A stretch of DNA of 64,000 nt from Microtetraspora malaysiensis. GTDB lineage: Bacteria; Actinomycetota; Actinomycetes; Streptosporangiales; Streptosporangiaceae. The position numbers were made by a program, and so were the translations under genes. Below, in pieces: positions 28,084-37,100 of this stretch; within the stretch, counting starts at the first letter, position 1; every line of letters starts with the position of its first letter. The notes under the pieces are model-generated. The model made no database searches, had not been told where the DNA came from, and saw nothing but the letters and a program-made list of their open reading frames with translations. The stretch spans positions 248,001 through 312,000 of the forward strand of contig NZ_BBYJ01000009.1 in NCBI RefSeq assembly GCF_001528665.1. The letters are read 5' to 3'.

Positions 28084-28962
28084 TCAGAAGGCGGATATCG
28101 TCCAGGCCGCCTCGTGCGTGTCCCCCGGCTTGAGCACGACGAGGTCGGTCCCCGAGTTGAAGGCGTCCGGCGGGCAGGTCATCGGCTCCACGGCCACGCC
28201 CCGGTGGCCGAGCCCGGTGCCCGTGCAGACCTGCACCCAGGGCATCGCCGCCGGGTCCCAGGAGACCTCGACCCCGCCCTCGGGCCCGCGCAGCCGGACC
28301 CGGCCCGCGGTCAGGCCGGTGAACGCGTGGTCGATCGCGGTGGCCTCGACCGGGCGGGGCCGCCGGAAGTCGAACGGCGTGGCGGAGACGTCCGCCAGCT
28401 CGCGCGGGTGGAGCAGGTCGTCCGTCAGCAGCACCTGACCGGCGGGCAGATCGAGCTCGTATTCCTCGACGTCCGGGCCGGCGAGCAGCCAGGGGTGCGG
28501 GCCGCAGCCGTACGGCGCGGCGGTGTCGCCGACGTTCTGGGCGGTGAGGGTGGTGACCAGCCCGCGCGCGGACACCGCGTGGCGCACCTGGAGGGCCAGG
28601 CGGAACGGGTAGCCGGGCGTCGGCTCGACGGTGTGGGTCAGCCGGACGAAGCCGTGGTCGTCCTCGGCCCGCAGCAGCTCGGCGACCGTCCAGGCGACGT
28701 CGGCGACGAGCCCGTGCAGGGCGTTCCCGCGGTCGGGCTCGTTGACGGGCAGCTCGTGGCGCGCGCCCTCGAACTCGTACGCCGCGCCCGCCACCCGGTT
28801 GGGCCACGGGGCGAGGATCGTGCCGCTGTAGAAGGGGATGGGCCCGTCCTCCGGCCAGCTCGTCACCAGGTCGCGGCCGCCGTGCCGGAGCACCCGCAGG
28901 GCGGCGCCCCGGGGGCTGACCTCGGCGTGGTAGCCGCCACCGATGATTTCGTACTGGGCCAC
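28084..28962 (-). CDS. Aldose 1-epimerase family protein
   Basis: A 292-residue galactose mutarotase-like beta protein. Catalytic candidates are His83 (NALHGLV), His156 (CGPHPWL) and Glu259 (AVEPMTCPPDAF); ILAPWPNRV is the usual substrate-binding strand. It interconverts alpha and beta anomers of hexoses in the cytoplasm. It lies 86 bp after the GH1 glucosidase and 20 bp before the phosphotransferase on the same strand, so it may process glucose released by the glucosidase. Confidence 0.87.
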   Translation of the reverse strand: MAQYEIIGGGYHAEVSPRGAALRVLRHGGRDLVTSWPEDGPIPFYSGTILAPWPNRVAGAAYEFEGARHELPVNEPDRGNALHGLVADVAWTVAELLRAEDDHGFVRLTHTVEPTPGYPFRLALQVRHAVSARGLVTTLTAQNVGDTAAPYGCGPHPWLLAGPDVEEYELDLPAGQVLLTDDLLHPRELADVSATPFDFRRPRPVEATAIDHAFTGLTAGRVRLRGPEGGVEVSWDPAAMPWVQVCTGTGLGHRGVAVEPMTCPPDAFNSGTDLVVLKPGDTHEAAWTISAF

Positions 28963-29048
28963 GGGGGATGTCCTTTCGCCGGAGGAACGGTCATATCAGC
29001 GTAAGCGAGGTAAAACCGCGCGGACGGCCCGCGCGGACGCGCCGTCCG

Positions 29049-30371
29049 TCAGCGGATCTCGCCCGACTCGATGACGTCGCGGTACCAGAGGGCGCTGTCC
29101 TTCGGCGTGCGGCGCTGGGTCGCGTAGTCGACGTGCACGATGCCGAACCGCTGGCTGTATCCCTCGGCCCACTCGTAGTTGTCCAGCAGCGACCACACGT
29201 GGTACGCCTCCACCCGGGCGCCCTCCGCCATCGCGCGGTGCATCGCGCGCAGGTGGCCGTGCAGGTAGGCGATCCGCTCGTCGTCGCGCACCCGCCCGTC
29301 GGCGTCCGGGGCGTCCACGGTGGCCAGGCCGTTCTCCGTGATCACGAGCGGCACGCCGTCGTAGTCCCGCCTCAGCCGGACCAGGACGTCGTGGAGGCCC
29401 TCGGGGTAGATCTCCAGCCACTCGGCCTGCGCTCTCGGGTTGGTGATCACCCGCTCGCCCGCGCCGTCGACGAAGATCGGCGTGTAGTACTGCACGCCGA
29501 GCAGGTCGATCGGCTCGCTGATCACGGCGAGGTCGCCCTCCCGGATGTGCTCGGCCATCGGGCTCCGCTCCGCGATCCAGGCCAGGGTGTCCTCCGGGTA
29601 GCGCCCCTTGAGGATCGGGTCGAGGTAGAGGCGGTTCTCCAGGCCGTCCTGGTGCCGCGCCGCCGCGAGCGCCTCGGGGCTCTCGTCCGCCGGATAGCTG
29701 GGGTGCAGGTTGAGCGCCGGGCCGATGCGCCGCCCCGGGTGCCCGGCGTGCAGCCGCCGGGTGGCGAGCCCGTGGCCGAGCAGCAGGTGGTGCAGCGCCA
29801 CGAAGGCCCGCGCGTCGTCCCGCACGCCCGGGGCGTGGATGCCGTTCCGGTAGCCGCAGTCCACGACGGTCTTCGGCTCGTTGACGGTCAGCCAGTCCCT
29901 GACGGGCAGGGCGTCGAACACGATCTCGGCGTAGTCGGCGAAGCGCTCGGCCGTGTCCCGGTTCTCCCAGCCGCCCCGGTCCTGGAGCTCCTGCGGCAGG
30001 TCCCAGTGGAACAACGTGGCCATCGGCCGGATGCCCCGCTCCACCAGGCCCTCGACCAGCCGGCGGTAGAAGTCCAGGCCCTTCTGGTTGGGCGCCCCGG
30101 AGCCGGTCGGCTGGATCCGCGGCCACGCGACGGAGAACCGGTAGCTCTGCAGGCCCAGCCCGGCCATGAGGTCGAGGTCCTCGGCGTAGCGGTGGTAGTG
30201 GTCGGCCGCCGTCTCCCCGGTGTCGCCGTCGCGCACGTTGCCCGGCGTCGCGCTGAAGGTGTCCCAGACGGACACGCCGCGGCCGTCCTCGCGGGTGGCC
30301 CCCTCGATCTGGTACGCGGCGGTGGCGGCGCCCCAGACGAAGTCCGAGGGAAATCTCGCCGGTGAATTCAT
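29049..30371 (-). CDS. GH1 beta-glucosidase of the dehydrogenase operon
   Basis: A 440-residue family 1 glycoside hydrolase. Acid/base Glu165 is in TVNEPKT and nucleophile Glu346 in VITENGL. The start FPSDFVWGAATAAYQIEG is typical. No signal peptide, so it works inside the cell. It begins 16 bp after the E2 stop and is the last gene of the E1alpha-E1beta-E2-glucosidase operon under the perfect CebR-type operator at 33602. It may cleave cellobiose or remove glucose from a glycosylated precursor. A second GH1 enzyme (56626-58062) serves the ceb operon. Confidence 0.93.
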   Translation of the reverse strand: MNSPARFPSDFVWGAATAAYQIEGATREDGRGVSVWDTFSATPGNVRDGDTGETAADHYHRYAEDLDLMAGLGLQSYRFSVAWPRIQPTGSGAPNQKGLDFYRRLVEGLVERGIRPMATLFHWDLPQELQDRGGWENRDTAERFADYAEIVFDALPVRDWLTVNEPKTVVDCGYRNGIHAPGVRDDARAFVALHHLLLGHGLATRRLHAGHPGRRIGPALNLHPSYPADESPEALAAARHQDGLENRLYLDPILKGRYPEDTLAWIAERSPMAEHIREGDLAVISEPIDLLGVQYYTPIFVDGAGERVITNPRAQAEWLEIYPEGLHDVLVRLRRDYDGVPLVITENGLATVDAPDADGRVRDDERIAYLHGHLRAMHRAMAEGARVEAYHVWSLLDNYEWAEGYSQRFGIVHVDYATQRRTPKDSALWYRDVIESGEIR

Positions 30372-30387
30372 CGGGCTCGTCCAATCC

Positions 30388-31581
30388 TCATGTCGTGAAA
30401 TGTCCGGGGGTTTCGAGCGTGATCCGGATCGCGGCGAGGAATTCCGCGGCTTCGCGTCCGTTGATGAAGCGATGGTCGTAGGAAAGCCCCAGTCCGCAGA
30501 TCTTCCGTACGGCGAAGCCGGCGCCGTCCTGGACCACCTCGGAGCGGGGCGCGGTGAGCGCCAGCGCGCACGTCTGGCCGGGAAAGACGATGGGGGTCGC
30601 CACGGCGACGCCGTCGTGCGTGTGCAGGGTGAGCGTGATCGCGCCACCGCCGAGATCACTCTCCCGGAAGGTGCCCTCCAACGCGGTACGGCGAAAGCCG
30701 GTGAGGTCGCGGGCGATCTCGGCGAGGGAGCGGCCGCCCGCGTCCCGGACCACCGGGACGAACAGGCCCCGGCCCACGTCGACCGTCACGCCCACGTCGG
30801 CGGCGGGCGCGCGCCGGGCGCGCAGGCCGTCCGCCGGAGTGGCGAAGAAGAGCGGGAAGGCGTCGAGCAGCCCGCCGACGGCCTTGACGACCAGCTCCGG
30901 CAGCCCGACGAGGACCCGGAGCCGCCGGGTGAGATCGCGGGTGAGCGGCAGCGCGTCGGTCACGTCGACGTTCATCAGCGTGAAGGCCGAGGGGATCTCG
31001 CGCCGGGACCGCTCGACGACCTCCGCCGTCCTGAGCTGCGCCCGGGACAGGGAGATCAGCTCTCCCGCGAGGTGCTCCAGATCCGCGCGCCTGACGACCT
31101 TCTTGCCCAGCGCGCGGATCTGGCCGGCGGAGACGCCCAGTTCGTCGATCAGCTTCCGGGCGGGAGCGGTGATGACGATGTCGCCGGGCACCGTATTGTC
31201 CGGCACCGTATTGCCTGGCACCGCGTCGTCCAGGGTCGTGCCGGAGACCGGCCCGGCCCCAGCCGGTTCGATGCCGCTCGGTTCGACGCCGGCCGGTTCG
31301 GCACCGGCCGGTTCGGCACCGGCCGGTTCGGCACCGGCGGCTTCGGCGCCGGGGGCGAGCAGCCGGGCGATGGCCTGCCCGGGGACGCACTCGGCTCCCG
31401 CCGGGACCAGCCGCCGCAGCACGCCCGCCTCCTCGGCGGCCAGCTCCTCGACCGCCTTGGACGTCTCGACCGTCGCCAGCGGGTCCCCGGCCCGTACGGC
31501 GGCGCCGTCCCCGGCCAGCCACTCCAGCAGCACGTACGCCGAGTCGTTGTTGTTGAGCTTGGGCACCCGGAACTCGCTCAT
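30388..31581 (-). CDS. 2-oxoacid dehydrogenase E2 component (dihydrolipoamide acyltransferase)
   Basis: A 397-residue E2 protein. The lipoyl domain (1-78) has the lipoylated lysine in VETSKAVEE (Lys42). A Gly/Ala/Glu/Pro repeat linker (about 80-110) and the peripheral-subunit-binding domain (APARKLIDELGVSAGQIRALGKKVVRRADLEHL) follow, then the catalytic domain ending in SYDHRFINGREAAEFL with active His370. Its start overlaps the E1beta stop (ATGA). It moves an acyl group from E1 to CoA, or possibly to a carrier protein. No E3 gene is present, so a housekeeping dihydrolipoamide dehydrogenase would be needed. Confidence 0.9.
   Translation of the reverse strand: MSEFRVPKLNNNDSAYVLLEWLAGDGAAVRAGDPLATVETSKAVEELAAEEAGVLRRLVPAGAECVPGQAIARLLAPGAEAAGAEPAGAEPAGAEPAGVEPSGIEPAGAGPVSGTTLDDAVPGNTVPDNTVPGDIVITAPARKLIDELGVSAGQIRALGKKVVRRADLEHLAGELISLSRAQLRTAEVVERSRREIPSAFTLMNVDVTDALPLTRDLTRRLRVLVGLPELVVKAVGGLLDAFPLFFATPADGLRARRAPAADVGVTVDVGRGLFVPVVRDAGGRSLAEIARDLTGFRRTALEGTFRESDLGGGAITLTLHTHDGVAVATPIVFPGQTCALALTAPRSEVVQDGAGFAVRKICGLGLSYDHRFINGREAAEFLAAIRITLETPGHFTT
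31261..31350. repeat. Tandem 15-bp repeats in the E2 linker
   Basis: About six degenerate copies of a GGTTCGGCACCGGCC-like unit encode A-G-A-E-P repeats of the flexible linker between the lipoyl and subunit-binding domains. The identical copies in the middle suggest recent slippage, so linker length may vary between strains. Confidence 0.7.
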
Positions 31582-32555
31582 GACACCGCCTCGCGTACGG
31601 CGGCGCGGATGCGGCCGGCCTGGACCAGGACGTCGTGTTCGAGGTGGGGAGCGGCGGGGATCACCGCGTCCGCCGAGTTGACCAGGGTGATCGGGCCGCG
31701 CAGCCCGCCCCACAGGCGCGGATAGAGCACCCGCGCGACCTCGGCGCTCCAGCTGCCGCCCTCGCCGCCGTCGTCGATCACACAGACGTTCCGGGCGTCC
31801 TCCAGGCCCGGCAGGCGCGGAACCGGATAGAGCTGGGCGGGCACCAGCAGCTCGCAGACCACCTCGTCCTCCACGAGGAGCGTCCGCATGGCGTCGAGCG
31901 TCCGGTGGACCAGCCCGCCGTGCGTGACGAGCGTGCAGTCCGGCTCCGCCGCGCCGTCGACGACGATCCGCGCGGTGTCCCCGGTCAGCTCGAACCGGAA
32001 CAGGTCGTCCAGCCGGTGCATGTGCCGGGTGTAGAGCACCTTGTCCTCGAAGAACAGGCACGGGCGGCCCAACGCGAACATCCGGGCGAACAGCTCGCCC
32101 GCGTCGTGGAACGGCGTCATCTCGAACAGCGAGAGGCCGGGCACCCCGATGAAGTGCTTCTGGAGGCTCTGGCTGTGCGTCGGGCCGTATCCGCGGTTGC
32201 CGCCGGTCGGGCAGCGCACGATGAGCGGCACGGGCACCGCCCTGCCGTACATGGCGGTGGACTTGGCGGCGAAGTTCGCGATCTGGTCGAACGCCAGCGT
32301 CACGAAGTCGGAGAACATGATCTCGACGACGGCCTTGTCCCCGGCGAGGGCCAGCCCCGCGCCGACGCCGACGATGCTCCCCTCGCTCAGCGGCGTGGAC
32401 CTCACCCGGGAGCCGAACCGGCCGGACAGCCCTCGTGTGATCTTGAACGCGCCGCCGTACGGGTCGCAGACGTCCTCGCCGAGCAGGTGCACGGCGGGGT
32501 CCGACTCCATGAGGTCGTGCAGCGCCTGGTTGAGGTGCTCGGAGACCCGGGTCAC
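31578..32555 (-). CDS. 2-oxoacid dehydrogenase E1 component, beta subunit
   Basis: A 325-residue transketolase-like beta subunit. LLGEDVCDPYGGAFKITRGLSGRFG, STPLSEGSIVGVGAGLALAG and RCPTGGNRGYGPTHSQSLQKHF are typical of pyruvate, branched-chain or acetoin dehydrogenase E1beta. GTG 32555 overlaps the E1alpha stop (GTGA), and the stop overlaps the E2 start, so all three are translationally coupled. Which 2-oxoacid is used cannot be read from the sequence. Confidence 0.9.
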   Translation of the reverse strand: MTRVSEHLNQALHDLMESDPAVHLLGEDVCDPYGGAFKITRGLSGRFGSRVRSTPLSEGSIVGVGAGLALAGDKAVVEIMFSDFVTLAFDQIANFAAKSTAMYGRAVPVPLIVRCPTGGNRGYGPTHSQSLQKHFIGVPGLSLFEMTPFHDAGELFARMFALGRPCLFFEDKVLYTRHMHRLDDLFRFELTGDTARIVVDGAAEPDCTLVTHGGLVHRTLDAMRTLLVEDEVVCELLVPAQLYPVPRLPGLEDARNVCVIDDGGEGGSWSAEVARVLYPRLWGGLRGPITLVNSADAVIPAAPHLEHDVLVQAGRIRAAVREAVS

Positions 32556-33532
32556 GGCCGCCGTCCCGTCGCGCCGGCGGCGGCGATCCGGTCCGGCTCC
32601 TCCGCGAGCGCCGGCGGAGCCGCGGGTGTCGCGAGCGGGCGCGCGGCGACCTCGGCGACGAGCCGGTCGACGAACGCCCGCTGCTCCTGGTCGATCCGGG
32701 CGAACCGCTCCGGGTCGGCCGCGGCGTAGCGGGCGTGCCAGTCGGACCGGCGCGCCCGCTCGATCTCCGCCGGGGAGCGCGTGTCGTCCCCCTTGCTGTG
32801 CGGGCCGATCCGGTGCGTGACGAACTCGGCGACCAGCGGCGCCGGCTCGGAGCGCACGGCGGCGACGAGCGGGGCGAGCTCGGCCCGGATCTCCTCGACG
32901 TCGGTGGACGTGATCCGGTGGTGGCGGACGCCGAACGCGGCGGCTCGCGCGCCGATCGTCCCGGCGAGCTGCGCGGACGTCGGCGTCGACTGCGCGATGC
33001 CGTTGTGCTCGACCACCACGAGGAGCGGGAGCCGCCACAGCGCGGCCATGTTCAGCGCCTCGTACACGGCGCCCTCGCCCCACGTGCCGTCGCCGACGTA
33101 CGCGCAGGCGAGCGCTCCGGAGCCGGCGAGCTTCAGCGCCACGCCGGTCGCCACGGGCAGGCTCTCGCCCTGGACGCCGGTGGACAGGAACCGCCGGTGG
33201 TAGACGTGCTGGCTGCCGCCGACTCCGCCGCACAACGCGCCCTCGCGCCCCATGATCTCCGCGAGCAGCCCGTACGGCTCGGCGTGGCGGGCGAGGAAGT
33301 GCCCGTGGCCCCGGTGGTTGCTGAACACGAAGTCCTCGTCGAGGAGCAGCGGGGCCAGGGCGACGGGGACGTACTCCTGCCCGAGGCAGGTGTGCGTGGT
33401 GCCGCTGACGGCGCCCTGCTCGAACAGCCGGAGCAACGCCAGCTCGAAATGCCGGATGAGCAGCAGCGACCGCAGGTCCTGATCGGAGGGGGGTGGCCGC
33501 AGGATCTGAGGAGATGCAGCGGTGACGATCAC
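32552..33532 (-). CDS. 2-oxoacid dehydrogenase E1 component, alpha subunit
   Basis: A 326-residue thiamine-diphosphate enzyme subunit. The cofactor motif runs from GDGTWGEGAVYEALN to VVEHN; THTCLGQEYV, SNHRGHGHFLA and GGVGGSQHV are family signatures. GTG 33532 is chosen because AGGAG lies 10 bp upstream; the frame is open much further back but would run through the promoter and operator. It decarboxylates a 2-oxoacid and passes the acyl group to E2. It is the first gene of the operon that diverges from the NRPS genes. Confidence 0.87.
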   Translation of the reverse strand: MIVTAASPQILRPPPSDQDLRSLLLIRHFELALLRLFEQGAVSGTTHTCLGQEYVPVALAPLLLDEDFVFSNHRGHGHFLARHAEPYGLLAEIMGREGALCGGVGGSQHVYHRRFLSTGVQGESLPVATGVALKLAGSGALACAYVGDGTWGEGAVYEALNMAALWRLPLLVVVEHNGIAQSTPTSAQLAGTIGARAAAFGVRHHRITSTDVEEIRAELAPLVAAVRSEPAPLVAEFVTHRIGPHSKGDDTRSPAEIERARRSDWHARYAAADPERFARIDQEQRAFVDRLVAEVAARPLATPAAPPALAEEPDRIAAAGATGRRP

Positions 33533-33601
33533 GGGTGATGCGCTCCTGGGGGCGTCGGCGATCGAAGGCGCGCTCGACCGGGCACAGGCCGTCAGACCCT
33601 T

Positions 33602-33615
33602 TGGGAGCGCTCCCA
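33602..33615. promoter_or_regulatory. CebR/CelR-type operator for the E1alpha operon (perfect TGGGAGCGCTCCCA)
   Basis: A perfect 14-bp palindrome identical to the known CebR (Streptomyces) and CelR (Thermobifida) operator. On the minus strand it starts 4 bp after the -10 hexamer of the E1alpha promoter, so a bound repressor would cover the transcription start. Two identical copies lie before cebE in this window. Confidence 0.85.
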
Positions 33616-33619
33616 CCGG

Positions 33620-33648
33620 AGCGTAGATTCGCGTCAGGTCGCTGTCAA
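33620..33648 (-). promoter_or_regulatory. Promoter of the E1alpha-E1beta-E2-glucosidase operon
   Basis: On the minus strand TTGACA (33648-33643), a 17-bp spacer and TACGCT (33625-33620) form a near-consensus sigma-70-type promoter. The operator follows directly. Confidence 0.75.
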
Positions 33649-33762
33649 TCCCGGCCGGAGGATCGGATCGCACTGAATCCGCACAATCAGCCCGCTGAAA
33701 TGCGGAAATATCTGAATTTGGCGCATTAAATCGCTGAGAATGGCGTGAAACCTCCATAACTC

Positions 33763-33792
33763 TTGACGAACCAAAGCCGTAATCTCTAGCCT
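33763..33792 (+). promoter_or_regulatory. Promoter of the NRPS operon
   Basis: TTGACG (33763-33768), an 18-bp spacer and TAGCCT (33787-33792) form a consensus-like promoter pointing at the NRPS genes. A CebR-type palindrome starts 9 bp later. About 260 nt of untranslated leader would precede the first short ORF. In the leader I see another half-site (TTCCCACTCAA near 33827) and no other gene. Confidence 0.7.
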
Positions 33793-33801
33793 CCATGGAC
33801 G

Positions 33802-33815
33802 TGGGAGCGTTCCCA
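33802..33815. promoter_or_regulatory. CebR/CelR-type operator for the NRPS operon (one mismatch)
   Basis: TGGGAGCGTTCCCA differs from the perfect palindrome by one base. It covers the expected transcription start of the NRPS promoter. Together with the perfect site at 33602 it suggests one repressor controls both divergent operons. Confidence 0.75.
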
Positions 33816-34065
33816 CTCGAATGTGTTCCCACTCAATTGCCGGCAGCCCGGGACCGAACGCGAGCGGCGGCGGCCTCCCCGCCCCCACCGATCGGCCCGG
33901 CGCCGGCGGCATCACCATGGCCCCCGCCGGTGCGGCACCACGATCCGGCTCGCCATGACGACTCCAGCACCACCACGCGCGAACGCCACCCGGGCCCGGT
34001 TCACCGCCGCCCGTTTCGCGGCGTCCTCGCGGCCCGCCGACGGATCCGGTCGCAAGGGGAAAGCC

Positions 34066-34107
34066 ATGCCAAGAACGCTGAAACCCGCCGAGGCGGCGGC
34101 GCCATGA
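34066..34107 (+). CDS. 13-codon leader peptide coupled to the NRPS gene
   Basis: ATG 34066 has a good Shine-Dalgarno (AAGGGGA, 5 bp upstream). The peptide MPRTLKPAEAAAP ends at a TGA that overlaps the NRPS ATG (ATGA). The NRPS start itself lacks a clear ribosome site, so ribosomes ending on this leader may start the big gene. Confidence 0.5.
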   Translation: MPRTLKPAEAAAP

Positions 34108-37100
34108 CGCGGAGCGCCCTCTCGCCGGCGAAGCGGGCGCTGCTCGCGCAGCGGCTGAACGCCGCGAAGGCCGCCGCCGTGACGGTGCCGCCGCGCCCGG
34201 CCGGAACCCGCCCGCCGCTCTCCCACGCCCAGGAACGCCTCTGGTTCCTGGAGCAGTACGCCCCCGGCACCACCGCGTACACCGTCGCCTTCGCCGTACG
34301 GCTGGCGGGCGAGATCGACGAGGACGCCCTCGACCGGGCGCTCATCGAGGTCGCCCGCCGCCACGAGAGCCTGCGGACGAGATTCGTCACCACGGACGAC
34401 GGCACGCCCGAGGTCGTCGTCGACGCGGAACCGATGGTCGAACTACGGCTGTCGGAGGACGCCGGCGCCGTGCGCGAGCAGATGGAGCGGCCCTTCGACC
34501 TGGAGGCCGGCCCGCTGCTGCGCGCCCTCCTCGTCCGGCTCGGCCCGGCGGAACACGTGCTGCTGCTCACCACGCACCACGCCGTCACGGACGGCTGGTC
34601 CTGCGACATCGTGGTGGAAGAGCTTCTCGCCCTGCACGAGGCGTACCGGACCGGGACGGACGCCGGACTGGCGCCCCCGCCGCTCCAGTACGGCGACTAC
34701 GCCGGGTGGGAGCGGGGACGCTCCCACGACGACGACATCCGCTACTGGCGGGACCGGCTGGCCGGGCTGCCGCCCCTGGAACTGCCCACCGACCTGCCGC
34801 GCCCACCCGAACAGGGCTGGGACGGCGCCGCGCACGGCCTGGAACTGGACCGCGAGCTCTGCGACGCGCTCGCCGAGCTGGGCCGCGCGCACGGCGCGAC
34901 GCCGTACATGACGCTGCTCGCGGCCTTCCAGGTGCTGCTCTCCCGCCTCTCCGGCCAGCGCGACTTCGCCGTCGGATCACCCGTGTCGGGGCGTGAGCTG
35001 CCCGAGCTGGAACGCGTGGTCGGGCTCTTCGTCAACTCGCTGCCGATGCGGGCGGACCTGTCCGGCGACCCCACCTTCATTGAGCTGCTCGCCCGCGTCC
35101 GCGAGACCGCGCTCGACGCGTACGCGCACCAGGACCTGCCCTTCGACCGGCTCGTGGGCGAGCTCGGCGTCGAGCGCGACGTCAGCAGGTCGCCGGTGTT
35201 CCAGGTGCTGTTCGCCCTGCAGAACTACCGCTCCGCGCCGCTGCGGACCCAGGGCCTGGCCATGTCGGCCTACCCGATCGAGATGTCCGTGAGCCGGTTC
35301 GACCTCGCCCTCTACCTGATGGAGACCGGGGACGGGCTGCACGGCACCATCACGTACCGGACCGAGCTGTTCACCCCCGAGACCATCCGGAGGACGGCCG
35401 CCTGCTTCGAGCGGCTGCTCCGGTCGATCGTCTCCGCCCCCGGCGCGCGGACGTCCGAACTGGAGATGGTCCCGCCGGAGGAGCTCCGCCAGGTGCTGGC
35501 CTTCGGCGCCGCCGCGCCGGTGCTCCCCGAGCCGGGCGCCCCGGACGGCGCGCTGCTGCACGAGGTGATCGCGGCGCAGGCCGCGCGTACCCCCTCCGCC
35601 ACGGCAGTCGTCTCCGGCGACGTCTCCCTCACGTACGCGGAGCTGGACCGGCGGGCCGAGCGGCTCGCGCGCCGCCTGCGACGGCTCGGCGCGGGGCCGG
35701 ACGACCGGATCGGCATCTGCCTGGAGCAGTCCGCCGGCCTCGCGGTCGCGGTCCTCGGCGTGCTCAAGTCGGGCGCGGCCTATCTGCCGCTCGACCCCGA
35801 GCACCCGGCCGACCGGCTCGCGTACGTGCTGGCCGACGCCGGCGCCCGGATCGTGGTGACCGGCGGCGACCCGCCGGACCGGCTGCCCGCCGACGTGACC
35901 TCCGTCCTCCTCACCCCCGACGGGGTCGCGGACGACGCCGGCGACGCGAGCGACGAGGCCGCCGCCGTCCGGGGCGCTCCCGGCGACCTGGCGTACGTGA
36001 TCTACACGTCCGGGACCACCGGCCGGCCCAAGGGGGTCGCGGTCCAGCACCACGAGGTCCTCGTCTACCTCGCGGGCGTCCGGGAACGGCTCCGCGTCGA
36101 GCCGGGTTCGTCGTTCGCCCTGCTGCAGTCGCTCGCCTTCGACTTCGGCGTGACGGTGTTCTACCTGTGCCTGATGACCGGCGGGACGCTGCACCTCGTC
36201 CCGTCCCGTACGGCCGGGCCCGAGCTGGCCGACGCGTTCCGCCGGGCCCCGATCGACTATCTCAAGATCACTCCGTCGCATCTGGCCGCCCTGCTCGCCG
36301 ACGCCGACCCCGCCGAGCTGCTGCCGCGCACGCTGCTGCTTCTCGGCGGGGAGGCCGCGCCGCGCGGCTGGGCGGCCGAGCTGGCCGCCCTGGGCAGGTG
36401 CCGGGTGGTCAACCACTACGGCCCCACCGAGGCGACGGTCGGCGTGACCACCCACGAGGTCGCCGCGGAAGGCGAGGGCGTCCCCGCGCCCGGACGCGGC
36501 GGCGCGGCCGGCCTGCCGATCGGGTCGCCGCTTCCCGGGGCGCGCGCCTACGTGCTCGACGAGCGGCTGCGCCCGGTCCCGATCGGCGTCCCCGGCGAGA
36601 TCCACCTGGGCGGGGAGCGGCTGGCCCGCGGCTACCTCGGCCGGCCGGGACTCACCGCCGACCGTTTCGTCCCCGATCCGTACGGCCCGCCCGGCGCACG
36701 GATGTACCGCACCGGCGACCTCGGCAGGTGGCTGCCCTCCGGAGAGCTGGAGTTCCTCGGCCGCCGCGACCTCCAGGTGAAGATCCGCGGCTACCGGGTC
36801 GAGCTGGGCGAGGTGGAGTCGGTGCTCGCGGAGCACCCGGACGTGGCCCAGGCGGTCGTCGAGCCGCGCGGCGAGAGGCTCGTCGCCTACCTCGTCGGCC
36901 ACCCCGGCGCGGTCGCCGCCCGGCCGGGCGCGACCGAGCTGCCCGCGTGGCTGGCCGACCGGCTGCCCGCGTACATGATCCCGGCCGCGTACGCGTGGCT
37001 GGACGAGCTGCCGCTCAAATCGCACGGCAAGGTCGACCGCGCCCGGCTTCCCGCGATCGGCGCGGAGGTCCCGGCCGCCGCGTACGCCGCCCCGGCCACC

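Noticed and set aside
32552-33832. Extension of E1alpha back to 33832
   Set aside because: The extra 100 codons would run through the promoter and operator; GTG 33532 has a ribosome site and fits the family's start.
33795-34103. N-terminal extension of the first NRPS protein to a start at 33795
   Set aside because: It would cross the operator and the leader peptide, and the extra 103 residues are Arg/Pro-rich with no domain. ATG 34104 is set by the ATGA overlap.
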